Shown here: piece by piece, positions 1 to 11,209 of the stretch
How positions within the stretch are numbered: the stretch's first letter is position 1
How the letters are laid out: every line of letters starts with the position of its first letter
NCBI GenBank assembly: GCA_034440575.1
Contig: JAOTOL010001661.1
Location: 1,699,501-1,763,500 of the forward strand
From: Imbricaverruca yamaguchii
Lineage: Eukaryota; Arthropoda; Thecostraca; Neoverrucidae
DNA length: 64,000 bases
Reading direction: 5' to 3'
Notes under the pieces: generated by a model
Told to the model about the DNA's origin: nothing
Seen by the model: only the letters and a program-made list of their open reading frames with translations
The model's database searches: none
Position numbers and translations under genes: made by a program

Positions 1-1107
1 GGATCATCCGACAATTGATCATACAAGGTCAGCGATGCGACAACGGGGCAACAGTGCCGGGGCATTAGTGGCATGGTAAGCGCTCATTGGTGGCATGGAT
101 TAAACTCTTATTGGTCGCATGATGAACCCTCTGATTGAGGGCTTCGTCATCGTGGAATTCCCAGATGAGATGGTGCTGTCGGGGTCAATGCAAGATGGTC
201 GACTTAGCACGTATCGCGGCTCCGCAAAGCCACCTAAGTAAACACTTGCAAATTCAGCATGCAGGCAAGAGAACGTTGTCCTTATAGCAGCACTACTCAG
301 TACAAGGCTGGCGAGACATGGGGTAAGCCAAACATCTCAGATGTGCACATGTAGTCAATGTGTGTGCAAAAGCCCAATTACTAATAGAACACATAGTACT
401 GAGGATGGGCTCGCTGTGTGTGCATGAAGTGGGTGAATTTCACTCCAGCACGGTAATCAATGGGACCCGGAGAGCTACGGTCCCTAGAGATGACGCTGAT
501 GCGAATTTAATCAGAATCGGATGCTATATGGCACACACAACCAGTGCAGGCAGGGGCGAACGACCAGCCAAACAGATTGCAACAAAATTGTTGGACGTTG
601 CAGATGCCCGAGCCTGCTTACGCAACAGACGCGTCCATAGTCTGTCAATATGGTGGGTATGGTCAGCACATGTGGCGCGGGTGGATATCGGGCAAGAGGG
701 ACCGGAAGGCCGAGTCGCGGTGGACCATACTCCGGGTGATCTACCTCGTGGGGAGACGGCTCTACCTGCAGCACACCGCCCCCTCCCCTCCCCCCTGTCG
801 CCCCTGGGTGATCCGTATCGTGGGAGACGGCCCTACCTACAGCACCCTTGTCGCCCCAGAGCCCTCGAGTCATTCCGGCGCTAGGATGCGATGCGTCACT
901 ACACTAGTGCCATGCACATGGCTGGTGACCAATGACAGAGCAACACGCCGAGCTCAAGATCAGCACGCGAGTCTTTCTCTGAGCACCCCATTGACGTTCA
1001 CCCCAGAGTTGATCGTTCATTTGGACTCACATTGATTGCACGTGGAACCTGGCATGGATGCGGCCCGTTATGATTTTTCGTGTTATTCGTACTTGACAGC
1101 ATCTGAG
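1..1107. other. No recognisable gene
   Basis: Unique-looking sequence of mixed composition. Short open frames overlap on both strands around 360-1035, but none has a recognisable domain or credible splice context. I see nothing further that can be supported. Confidence 0.5.
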
Positions 1108-1108
1108 C

Positions 1109-1922
1109 ATGGTTCCAGGGCTGTGTCAGTGGCTGTGTTCCAGGGCTGTGTCAGTGGCTGTGTTCCAGGGCTGTGTCAGTGGCTGTGTTCCAGGGCTGTG
1201 TCAGTGGCTGTGTTCCAGGGCTGTGTCAGTGACTGTGTTCCAGGGCTGTGTCAGTGGCTGTGTTCCAGGGCTGTGTCAGTGGCTGTGTTCCAGGGCTGTG
1301 TCAGTGGCTGTGTTCCAGGGCTGTGTCAGTGGCTGTGTTCCAGGGCTGTGTCAGTGGCTGTGTTCCAGGGCTGTGTCAGTGGTTTGTTGTGTCAGTGCTT
1401 TCAGGGCTGTGTCAGTGGCTGTGTTTCAGGGCTGTGTCAGTGGTTGTGTTCCAGGGCTGTGCCAGTGACTGTGTTTCAGGGCTGTGTCAGTGGCTGTGTT
1501 TCAGGGCTGTGTCAGTGGTTGTGTTCCAGGGCTGTGTCAGTGGCTGTGTCAGTGGCTGTGTCAGTGGCTGTGTCAGTGGCTGTGTCAGTGGCTGTGTTTC
1601 AGGGCTGTGTCTCAGTGGTTGTGTTCCAGGGCTGTGTCAGTGGCTGTGTTCCAGGGCTGTGTCAGTGGCTGTGTTCCAGGGCTGTGTCAGTGGACTGTGT
1701 TCCAGGGCTGTGTCAGTGGCTGTGTTCCAGGGCTGTGTCAGTGGCTGTGTTCCAGGGCTGTGTCAGTGGCTGTGTTCCAGGGCTGTGTCAGTGGCTGTGT
1801 TCCAGGGCTGTGTCAGTGGCTGTGTTCCAGGGCTGTGTCAGTGGCTGTGTTCCAGGGCTGTGTCAGTGACTGTGTTCCAGGGCTGTGTCAGTGGCTGTGT
1901 TCCAGGGCTGTGCCAGTGTAAT
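1109..1922. repeat. 25-bp minisatellite, about 32 copies
   Basis: Successive ttccag landmarks are 25 bp apart (1113, 1138 and so on). The unit reads ggctgtgtcagt followed by ggctgtgttccag, so it is itself built of two related 12-13-bp halves. Around 1539-1597 the array collapses to a pure 12-bp subunit. Because 25 is not a multiple of 3, a stop-free unit leaves all three plus-strand frames open, giving long Cys/Val-rich frames that I regard as artefacts. Confidence 0.95.
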
Positions 1923-2626
1923 TAGCCGTTTGACTTAGTGATGGCTGTGTCAGAGGTTGGACCAGCCAATGCCATTATGGGAAAGCTTCATTCTTCTCTC
2001 GTATGATAAATGATAGACAGAACAAGTTTTGAAATAAAGGAGGAAGTGCAATTCCAACTGAGCAACTCTAACTAGCGTCGCCAGGAAGTTAGGTTTCAGA
2101 ATTGCGATGTGAAATTGGCCTCAGCAGACAGACTTTTGTGATCAGCTGCCAATGCAACTCCTTCCACTGACATCTGCAAAACTAGACATCTGCAATAAAT
2201 ATACTGTTTGTCAAGTTATTGTGTTTCTCATGTCGGTTTGCCTACATTTTGGAGTTAAACCACAAGCTCTCAGGTCTAGATCGGCCTGCAACTACCCTGA
2301 AGTCAGTGTACAGATTGTGTCGCACCATTGTGAATGCATGGAGGAGAACAATAGATGACTATCTGACCCAATTTCGTGTCGAATAGACTCACCGAAATAG
2401 TGAATCAAATCAAGAATCACGCCAGCATGATACCAGCCGCAACACGCGATACACAGGGTCGAGCATGCAACACCCATCATTTTCCAGCCTAACATCAATC
2501 CAATTAGTCTTGATATCGCCACTGCCGACTGTCTGTGAGATATGGGTGCCATAACGTCTCCTCACTTGCGCACTTTGTGGACAGGGGGCCAGTTATTTGT
2601 CCGTCTCGTCTCCTTGAGCACCTGCT
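1923..2626. other. No recognisable gene; possible intron of the 2.7-kb candidate gene
   Basis: Unique AT-richer sequence. If the exon at 2690-2794 is real, this is its first intron on the minus strand. No further exon is evident before the window's left edge. Confidence 0.4.
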
Positions 2627-2690
2627 ACTGACCTGCCCCATCTCCGTGGATGCCTGCCATGCCCCATCTCCGTGGACGCCGCCACTGACC
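2627..2690 (-). repeat. Duplicated 5' splice-donor segment
   Basis: Read on the minus strand, a CAG|GTCAGT donor occurs at the end of the candidate exon (last base 2690) and again 57 bp downstream (last base 2633). Between them the segment CCACGGAGATGGGGCA occurs twice. Both donors are phase 0 and the frame between them is open, so the second would add 19 residues without a shift. Confidence 0.6.
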
Positions 2691-2794
2691 TGTACCGTCT
2701 GGATGGGTATCACCTTGCGAATCTTGACGTTGCGTCCTGACACTCGCAGCACGTTGTCGGGGTTAAAGCCGGGCATGGAGGCCGCTGAGCCCAT
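2690..2794 (-). CDS. Candidate first coding exon, 35 codons, possible N-myristoylated product
   Basis: On the minus strand an ATG at 2794 in good context (GCCGACATGG, G at -3 and +4) opens a 35-codon frame. It runs phase 0 into a strong donor CAG|GTCAGT after 2690. The product begins MGSAAS, which fits the N-myristoylation pattern (Gly2, Ser6). It continues with a basic, non-repetitive stretch (NPDNVLRVSGRNVKIRKV) unlike the surrounding low-complexity DNA. The frame is also open upstream into the Ala/Gln-rich repeat array, so the exon could instead be internal or start earlier. I do not recognise the protein. Later exons would lie left of the window or in 1-2600, where I found none. Confidence 0.4.
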
Positions 2795-2825
2795 GTCGGC
2801 GCCGCCAGCACCGCATGCTGCCGCA

Positions 2826-3295
2826 GCGGCACACGGCGGCTGCTGCCTGCTGACTCGCTGTCTCACTGCTGCTGCGGCCCACTGACACACAGCGGCTGCT
2901 GCCTGCTGATGCGCTGTCTCACTGCTGCTGCGGCCTGCTGCGGCCTCACTGCTGCTGCGGCCCACTGACACACAGCGGCTGCTGCCTGCTGATGCGCTGC
3001 CTCACTGCTGCTGCGGCCCACTGACACACAGCGGCTGCGGCCTGCTGCGGCCTCACTGCTGCTGCGGCCCACTGACACACAGCGGCTGATGTCTGCTGCT
3101 GCGGCCTCACTGCTGCTGCGGCCCACTCTCACTGCTGCTGCGGCCCACTGACACACAGCGGCTGCTGCCTGCTGATGCGCTGTCTCACTGCTGCTGCGGC
3201 CCACTGACGCACAGCGGCTGCTGCCTGCTGATGCGCTGCCTCACTGCTGCTGCGGCCTACTGACACACAGCGGCTGCTGCCCGCTGCCTCACTGC
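2826..3295. repeat. Compound GC-rich minisatellite (CTG/CGG-rich)
   Basis: Irregular copies of a unit of roughly 56 bp containing ctgctgctgcggcccactg and acacagcggctgctgcctg, with partial copies interspersed. It lies just 5' of the candidate exon at 2690-2794 on the minus strand, so it could be 5' UTR or promoter. The minus-strand frames encode Ala/Gln/Ser-rich runs, which I treat as repeat artefacts. Confidence 0.85.
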
Positions 3296-3720
3296 TGGTG
3301 GCCGTGCCGGCTGTCACACCGCCGTCTGTACTCTCGGCACGCAACCGTCGAGTCGCACTGAAATTATCGGCGGCGACCGCCGACAGCCGACGTCCGTGAA
3401 CCCACAAGGGCGAGCACAGATCCGATGGTCCCCACACCGGTCGACGCGACAGGTTCCTCCAACTGCGCCCTCCTGTGCAGCGGACTCTCTCGAGCCAGGC
3501 TCCTCCAGGCTCCCACCAGGCAGGCCACTCTGACGTCAGATTTCGCCGAGGGCAGGAGCAGACGCGAACAGCAGTGTGTCCGGAGACTTGAGCACCGCGG
3601 ACAGCGGTGTGTCCTGATACAGGAGCAAACGCGGACAATAGAGCGTGTCCGGGGCAGGAACAGGTGCCGACAGCAGTGCTTCCCGTGGTGACGGCCACCG
3701 CGGAATGGAGCGCTCCTATC
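3296..3720. promoter_or_regulatory. GC/CpG-rich segment, possible promoter of the 2.7-kb candidate gene
   Basis: CpG-rich unique sequence directly upstream, on the minus strand, of the array and candidate first exon. It contains short direct repeats such as cggacagc and gtgtccgg. No TATA box is clear. Promoter status is inferred only from composition and position. Confidence 0.25.
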
Positions 3721-4100
3721 TGCGATCCCAATAGACGGTGCTGTCACAGGCCTCCTGCATAATTAAACGGTGGCCTCGTTTTTACACGCGACACTGTGCC
3801 ACGCTTGGTGAATCTGAAATCCGCTCACGGGCGCCGAAAATGGGCTCTGACGCGCCGAGGATAGAGCAAATTACTGGAGCTTCAACAGGAGCCGGACATT
3901 GGGGGATGGGCACTGCTGCTTCCAGCGCAGCACCACAAGCCAATTATCTCAGTTTCGTGGTAGCTGGGTTATGCACTTCATTTGGTTTGCAGCGTTCGTG
4001 TGCAGTTTATGTTTCATGAGGCTTGCACGAACACTAGCAATGTCAATACGGTGGCATTAGATGGCTTCCACTTAAATGGCTACCACCGCAAGGCAAAGAG

Positions 4101-4365
4101 GTACTTGCTGTGTGCGACGCTGAGCAGTAGCAGGTACCTGCTGTGTGCGACGCTGAGCAGTAGCAGGTACCTGCTGTGTGCGACGCTGAGCAGTAGCAGG
4201 TACCTGCTGTGTGCGACGCTGAGCAGTAGCAGGTACTTGCTGTGTGTGACGCTGAGCAGTAGCGGGTATCTGCTGTGTGCGACGCTGAGCAGTAGCAGGT
4301 ATCTGCTGTGTGCGACGCTGAGCAGTAGCGGGTACCTGCTGTGTGCGACACTGAAAGCTGGCGGA
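4101..4365. repeat. 33-bp minisatellite, 8 copies
   Basis: The unit starts gtacctgctgtgtgcgacgc and ends tgagcagtagcag. The junction agcaggtacctgct is a perfect 14-bp palindrome in the early copies and contains ggtacc. Both strands therefore carry CAG|GTACCT donor-like sequence. At 33 bp the array is frame-neutral (11 residues per unit). Confidence 0.95.
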
Positions 4366-7300
4366 CGGCGCTACCATTGCTGAATGCGCGGCATTCGGCC
4401 AACTCGCAGAGGTCGTGTGCATTTTTAGCCGTGCTAGTGAAGCGTAAAGGTCGAGGGCGCTATACCACTGCATTTTCCGAAAGCATGACCTTTGCCAGCT
4501 ATTCCGTACCAAGTTTGCCTACCGAAACTGCTAATGAAAGTACTAAGCAGCGTTTGTAGCAGCATTGCCATACTTAGCAGATGGGCTGGTGGCACAGGGA
4601 GGCCTGTAGCTTCCCTGTTTCACCAGGAAGGTCCGATTCTTCCCTGTAGCCGCAGGAATGTCTGCCATTTCCATGTGCTAAAAGGAAAACCTGACTCCCC
4701 TCGATAGCAACAGTGAACTGATGTCTCCCTGTACCCACAGGTAGCCTCCTGGTTCGTCTTGGAGGGCCATAGAGCGTGGCTTAGAGTTCGTATGCCATTT
4801 CTATCCTATGCATTGCCAGCATTTCTTGTTTTGCGCGTTCCGAAGCGTTGCAGTCTCCATTGGCGGCACGCCGGCGCCCGGCAGCTAACACCGAGCGGAC
4901 TGCGTAGGTTGCGCACCTTACACCGTGCGGCAGCTAACGCCGTAAATTGATGCCAAATTTCAATTGATATGATGCTGAGATATCCATCGACAGAGTTTCG
5001 TGAGATGTTTCTCTTTTCACTAAGTATCAAATTAGCGACTGCCTCATTAGTGGCCTCCATGGCCAGGGCTCTGTAGCAAACCGCCATAATTTCGGTTCCC
5101 GATTAGTACTGACAGAAGGGTAAAGACTTGCTAGTTTAAGCGACCACCACCGCCAATTTCGTGCTGGGACAGCCAGAATTGTACTAGAAAATGTGCTCTC
5201 AACAGGAAAAAAATATCGCGAACCACGTCGAATGTCCCTGGCATTGACCAGGGGGGTCAGTCAAGTCTGACCCTGTAGATTATCCGCAATAACTTATACA
5301 CACGTTGAGATATCTCCACTACATCTTCAATAGCTGTCCATTGATCAAGTCCGCAGTTTCGTCAAACGACAGTCTATGAGGTCACGATGGGTAAGGTGTG
5401 AGAGTCGTCAACGTAACGCTTTTGGGGCTTGTCGATTTTTTAAAATACAAAAACACATCGGTATGTACAAATTTGCATATCAACCGGTCGAATCAAGATG
5501 TATTATATCGGTAACCGGGAATCGAGAATCGAGCTGAATTGCTTTCCATTTGATGTGTACTTCGAGTAAAAGTAATAAATGTCATAGACATGACTATGAA
5601 GAATACCAGTAACAAGCTTAAACAATTATTTCTAAAATTATAGGATTGAAATATACCTCAATGCATACCACTCCGGCGAGGCGTGACGCCTAAGCATTGC
5701 CCCCACCCCCACCCCACCAAACCACCCCCCACCCCCCATCCCCACACTCCGAGGCAGTGAAGTGGCTCGGTAGCCGCGGGACGGCCTTAATGCGTACTTG
5801 AAGCATAACTTATTACTCCTCTCATGCCGTACGCCACGGCGCTGTTGATTGTCGTTCCGAGTTTTAAAGTCGGCCCAGCCGTTCCTGAGATAAACAGGGA
5901 TAGCGACGTCCCTTCTCGGTCGGTAATGTACCGCCGAGGAGAACGGTCAATGTAGGGTTAATGGGCTGTAGGGAAAGAAAGGAACCGAGGGTAACGGTTA
6001 AACTAACTGTTATGAAAATACCAGCAGACGCCAATGTTTACGTAAAGCAAATCTGGATAAATCAGGAGGCCACTGTCGTATCGGAGGCACGCGTCGGATA
6101 GCTGGCCACTGGATGCTAAGATCGTCCGTGGAGATAGGAAGGATGAAAAACAGCAGCAAAAAAAAACATATCTCGAGAGGCAATCAGTGGCCCGGAGAGA
6201 GCCTGGTCATTGCTAGACGGATGTGTGGGAATTCAGAAGGCTGCAGCTTTTTCAGGTGTGGTAGGTTACCTATAGAGAAGGCATAGCTTCTGACAGAGCA
6301 GAGCACAGCGTGGCAGATGTGATCGGAGCGCGCGATCCACAGGATCTGCCCCACTGCCGCGCCACCCATCAGGACGGGAAACGGCGGGAGAGCCGCTCGG
6401 GGCCAGGAACGACAGAGCTGAAGCGGTCTTCCGGTCCCGGTCACCACGGCGTCCGAAACAGGGGATGCGCTCCGGTTACCGCGTTAGTTGCTGATGTCAG
6501 CTTTGAACACCGTACAGCGAGTCCGAGCTTCGACGAACTGCATAGCGCGGGACATTGTGGCTGTTAGTATATAACAAGTTATTTTATTGGGCTACCATCC
6601 TAACAGCTATGAACAGAAACTAATCAATATGCAACTCCCCGTGCCACCCATCTCACTGCGTCCACGTGGCCAAGTGGACACCCCACTGTCTCTAGAAGAC
6701 CAGTTTCACTAAGATAAGTTAGGTATAGCTTCCGCAATGAAGCAAAGTCATATAACGGAGCAAACACGTTCGAACGAGACGAGGGTAGATCAGCGAGCGA
6801 AAAGAAGGAGACAGAGGATACAGGTCTTGTAGGCTAAACCCATATGGTTCTTGTGTCTCTGACTAAGCCTTTGCGCGTTATTATTTTATGGTATTAAAGA
6901 CTGAAACAGACAGTGGGTCGCACCGCCTTCATAATGACAGGATCTCGTGGCTCGTGGCTTTGCTTTGATGGTAGAAAAGATGTCTCGTTCGTAATGGCGA
7001 AGCACCAGTTAGTTGAGGCACGGTCCATCTGCCATAGCAAGGTCCACTTCTCTGGATGAGCATATCGCGGTAGTTTCCGAGCCCAGGGGAAAATATGCTG
7101 CATATGTTGCTCCAGCTCCGGACGAGGAGCGAAGCATTTCGCGGGCTACAGTCCGTGGCGAGTGAGGTTGTTGGCGAAGTTGTGGCCATCGGAGCGGACG
7201 GCACGGCCGCTGACACAGACAAAGCGGTCGTGTGTCGATTCTTTGAGCTGTTCAACGGAGAATCTACCCGGTGCCACGTTTGCCAATTGTATTGAAATGA

Positions 7301-9655
7301 GCTGAATTTGAGATAAACTATTTTGTTTAATTTAGACGGTTCAGTGACCCGGTTTAAAGCGCTTGGTGATCCGCCCAGAAGGCTACTGTCGAAAGACATG
7401 GAAGCCGTGCCATTTTTCATCCTCACCAGGTTGCTGAGATAAAGGAAAGCGTAACGGATGACTTGAGCTGAAATCGGAAATTACTGCACAAGATCGCTCG
7501 ATTCGTTCAAGATGAGCAAATAGATTTGGACGTTGTCCAAATGAAAACTGAACCTTCGAACATGGCATGATGGCTGACATCACCTGTATCACCTGTTCGG
7601 TTGGTGCGGCTATACATATCCACAAAAACTGCATCATATGCCCTTTCAGACACTGGTTTAATTGTTGTTGGCCGCTACACACCCGTGTGACTCCAAGTCA
7701 ACCTAGCCCAACCTGTTCCAGCGTTCCACAAAATCTGTACTTCAGTGTACAGCTTTTTGGATCCCAATCTGCAATCACACAACTTGTGAGGCAGGTGATT
7801 CACCGGATCAGCCACTGGGTCCATCCGTAATCGTTACTGTTGGCCGTGCCGTCGGACTCTAATATATAAACTCGCCAACAAGCCGCCAATCCGATCCGAG
7901 GGGCTCGGCTTCAGAGGCAGAAAGAGTCAGAAGTAAAACCACATTCGCGGCCAGCAGCCAGCTTCAGCGCGCAGATATACACTAACTACAGGTACTCAGT
8001 GACCGACCAAAAAAAATTCACTGAAGCCTCACTTATGGCTGATATTGAGACGGAGGGCTCCGGGGTTTTGGGGAAAGAACCTTAAAGAACCAAACTAATC
8101 CAATTCCCCCCAAGGGGGGGTTTTACTCTGACATCTGACATCTTACATCTGGCCACGAGAGGCATCAATCTCAGGGCTAGGACATGTGGTGCTTCACAGC
8201 TATGTTGGTACAAGAATGAGCAGCAGAAAAGCAATACTGGGATTTCACCCGAAGCAAGATTGCAGCTTTCTGTACAAGTGAAACTCGGTATGCTTGAAGT
8301 GCAGGTTAGTGGTGGTCCATCTGTGCGATATCGGGTATCTCATGCTTTAAGTCCGTTTTGACAACGAACATATAATACACTATTTCTACACGCCTTTTTC
8401 ATTGCGGTCACGGTCGCACATTATTCCAGCGAAACATTCATAATGTCGCGCCAAATAGCACTAAATGCCACTCCACGGACGTCCTCTCACCGTCGAGCAT
8501 CCACCAGGTGTCGGAGACCAATCACTGAGACGCAGCCCTTGGAGAGTGCGAAGCCGCGCAGCACCAAATTACGAAACATAAAGGCACAGACATCGTATGG
8601 ATCTCAGCAAAAGCATCTGCGGATAATTTCTAAGTCCAGACCATATTTTAGACCGGACCACCTTAAATTTCCTCCATTGGACCCAGATCTGGATATGATA
8701 GAAAGACGGTCTCTGTGATGTAAACTAGCGTATGAGTCGCAATCTCCTGGATACTCCCTCCGAGGTCTCCTGAGGCTCCACTTTGCGGGAGTTTCAGTGT
8801 GGTAATTAACTAGATTCGCTCGCAGTCCCGGCAGTTCGGTCGAAGTAAAGTTCTGCTGGTTGCACGTCCTATGACGCTCGCCATCCGTGACACCTGCGAG
8901 GGCGGCTCTCGCCGACACCGCTGTAAATGTCGTAAATGTCGCTGTAAAAAATGTGGTAAATGTCGGATTCGAATGGTGCCCGTGGTTTTGGGGATTGATT
9001 ACGAGGCGCCTCAGGTCGGTTTATCGAATTCGAACGGATAAAAGCCGACTCTCGGACGTTGGACGGTTCTCATTGTCCCTTGGATCTTCTGTGGCACAGC
9101 GGACCTGGGAGTAGAGCACTGGATGTTCGCTCCCCAGCGGGTAGCTGAGAACCAGCGGACACACAGGGCGAGTCGTAGTTCGACCGTGAAATGGGTTAGT
9201 CTAAAATGCAAATGCAGTGTTTTACTGGATGATCCATAGCTAAAGCCAGAGCGAAGGTTGTGAACTCCGGCGGCAGGCTTCTCCCGGCTCATCGAATTGA
9301 ACTGCTACTTTGGTTTTGATTGCCTATCCATCCAAACTTTCCGTTGGCTCATACTAAGATTATCGTCCGAGTGCACTCATGTTCGGGCCGAAAATATTCA
9401 CAATTGTTAATAGTCCTGATATGATAAGTCCTGTTAATAGTCCTGTTAATAGTGCACGCAGACCCTCCCCATGTAGATAACTTCTCCAGCGCATGTATAG
9501 GTCGGCCGACTTTGTCAATAGCCGTCGTTGACCGATCGCTTGCCGAGCCTGTCACGGGCACACAGGGTGGTCCCTGTCGCGGTTCCGTGTCCTGAGGTGC
9601 AACAGCGGGTGTCACATCGCCTAACATTAATAGTGGGCGCTCATTTCAGCGACCA
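4366..9655. other. Unique non-coding sequence; nothing identified except a C-rich tract
   Basis: No open frame here shows a known domain or paired splice sites. A C-rich tract at 5698-5746 is listed separately. Around 7380-7560 the plus strand reads as short protein-like pieces broken by stops, but no family could be named. Confidence 0.4.
5698..5746 (-). other. Potential G-quadruplex tract
   Basis: The plus strand is a nearly pure run of C with A (ccccacccccac type). The minus strand therefore has more than six G-runs of three or more separated by 1-3 bases, which meets the usual G4 pattern. No gene context explains it. Confidence 0.6.
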
Positions 9656-9821
9656 TTATGTGGTTGATCCCGGACCAGCCGGGCGCACCGAGCAGAGCGG
9701 GCGGACGTGGTCAGGGAAGAGTGAATGGCTGGGTTCGGGCGTGCCGCCACCGTGCCCTGCCGAGGAAATCCGCTGTCGTCGCGGACTCATTCCAGAACGG
9801 ATCCGTCCCATCCATTTTTTG

Positions 9822-10172
9822 TCATCCAGCAACTGGATTTGTGACTCGATCCGACAGGGGACACACAAGGAAAATTGAGTCGCTTATTCGCCCCGACGGT
9901 GCAAACAAGTACACATCGCTATCCGTGCGCAGGTCATTCAATATGGACGAAAACAGCCGCCGGGATGTTGGCCCGGATCTATTTACTTGCGTGAAGTGTT
10001 TTCCCACGGGTCGGACGAACTTGTAGTGCCGCAGAGCGAGCTCGTTCCCCAGCAGTTGTGCGGAAATCTCCCGACGAAGCAGGTTCAGCGTCGAGTCTGG
10101 GTGCGCTCTGTTGGACAAAGTACGAAACTCAGGTTCAGCGATCGCCCGCCGCATGGCCACATTGTGACGCAA
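9822..10172 (-). pseudogene. Protein-like frame of unknown family, possibly a mobile-element remnant
   Basis: About 116 codons on the minus strand with balanced, non-repetitive composition. A compact stretch (ELALRHYKFVRPVGKHFTQV) looks like real protein rather than chance translation. The frame has no ATG at its upstream end (it begins at a TTG; the first ATG is six codons in). Upstream sequence is open only in other frames, suggesting frame decay. I cannot assign a family or find flanking splice sites. It may equally be fortuitous. Confidence 0.25.
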
Positions 10173-10882
10173 CGCATACGAGCTTTATCAGCAGTTGCTG
10201 GAGCCGGAACTGAATGAGGGCGCACGCGATCCATATTGGAAATGTGGGTCGGCATGGGATACCGTGCCGTACCTGACACGGTAATCATGCCGATCGTGAT
10301 GAACGTCCACATGTCTAGCAATGTTCGTCACCTGATAACACGTGCTTACCACCATTGCCGTTCGGGAAGATATATCCCCATCACACAGAGATATTGGAGG
10401 AGCTTGAGTCCAATTCTACCGCATCCACCCATCCTGTCCCATCCCACTCCCCACCTTAGATATCTTTCTCTCAACACTATTTTATCAATCTCCTTTTCCC
10501 AACAATTTCTAATTGGTCGTACCTCAGCCATTGCAGGCAACGATGACATCCTGAATGCCGTCCTGCTGTCCTACCTGAAGTGAGAATTTAACCCAGACAC
10601 AAAACCACGCTCATTCTATTCTTTTTCATTCCCCATGGCATTCACGCCTCTCTATGATGCTCAAGGCTATACGAAAAGTCAAATCATGTTTGAAGCTATC
10701 TGAACCCTACATTCAATTATTTTCGCGAAGGTTTCTTTTTGTCCACAATCGGTTCTTGAACTTCGGTATTGCGCTTCTTGACGTTGCATATAATGATGTT
10801 TAAAAAAAAAATTAATTGCCCCCTCAAGTTTGGGCATTAATTTGCCACCCTTGGAGCACATGGCAGCAACGCTTCGGTGGTG

Positions 10883-11050
10883 GTCGGCTCGCATTTGGTG
10901 TGTGGCGCCACAGTATCTCGGCTCGTATTTGGTGTGTGCCGGCGCAGTATCTCGATTTGCATTTGGTGTGGGGCGGCGCAGTATCTCGATTCACATTTAG
11001 TGTGTGGCGGTACAGTATCTGGGTTCGAATTTGGTGTGTGGCGGAACAGT
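10883..11050. repeat. 34-bp minisatellite, 5 diverged copies
   Basis: Five consecutive copies of tcgattcgcatttggtgtgt followed by ggcggcacagtatc, with scattered substitutions and constant spacing of 34 bp. Confidence 0.85.
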
Positions 11051-11116
11051 GTGCAATCTCGCCTCTTCAGTCAACGCGTGACGGCCCAATATAACGGTTC
11101 CGCGTCATCTGCGAAT

Positions 11117-11151
11117 GTACGGCGGTGCCGTATCTTGCTGCACCGCCGTAC
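11117..11151. repeat. Perfect 12-bp inverted repeat (hairpin), 11-nt loop
   Basis: Arm gtacggcggtgc at 11117-11128 is the exact reverse complement of gcaccgccgtac at 11140-11151. Confidence 0.9.
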
Positions 11152-11157
11152 CTTGAT

Positions 11158-11209
11158 GAATAAGTACTTAGATGACACACATTGTGGTGTGTCATCTAAG
11201 TACTTATTC
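11158..11209. repeat. Perfect 23-bp inverted repeat (hairpin), 6-nt loop
   Basis: Bases 11158-11180 (starting gaataagtacttagatg) are the exact reverse complement of 11187-11209, around the loop attgtg. It lies 7 bp after the previous hairpin. The pairing is perfect, so the palindrome is young or maintained. It is shorter than a typical animal pre-miRNA hairpin. Confidence 0.95.

Noticed and set aside
1036..1925. Long Cys/Val-rich open frames on the plus strand
   Set aside because: They are translations of the 25-bp array; all three frames are open only because the unit lacks stops and is not a multiple of 3.
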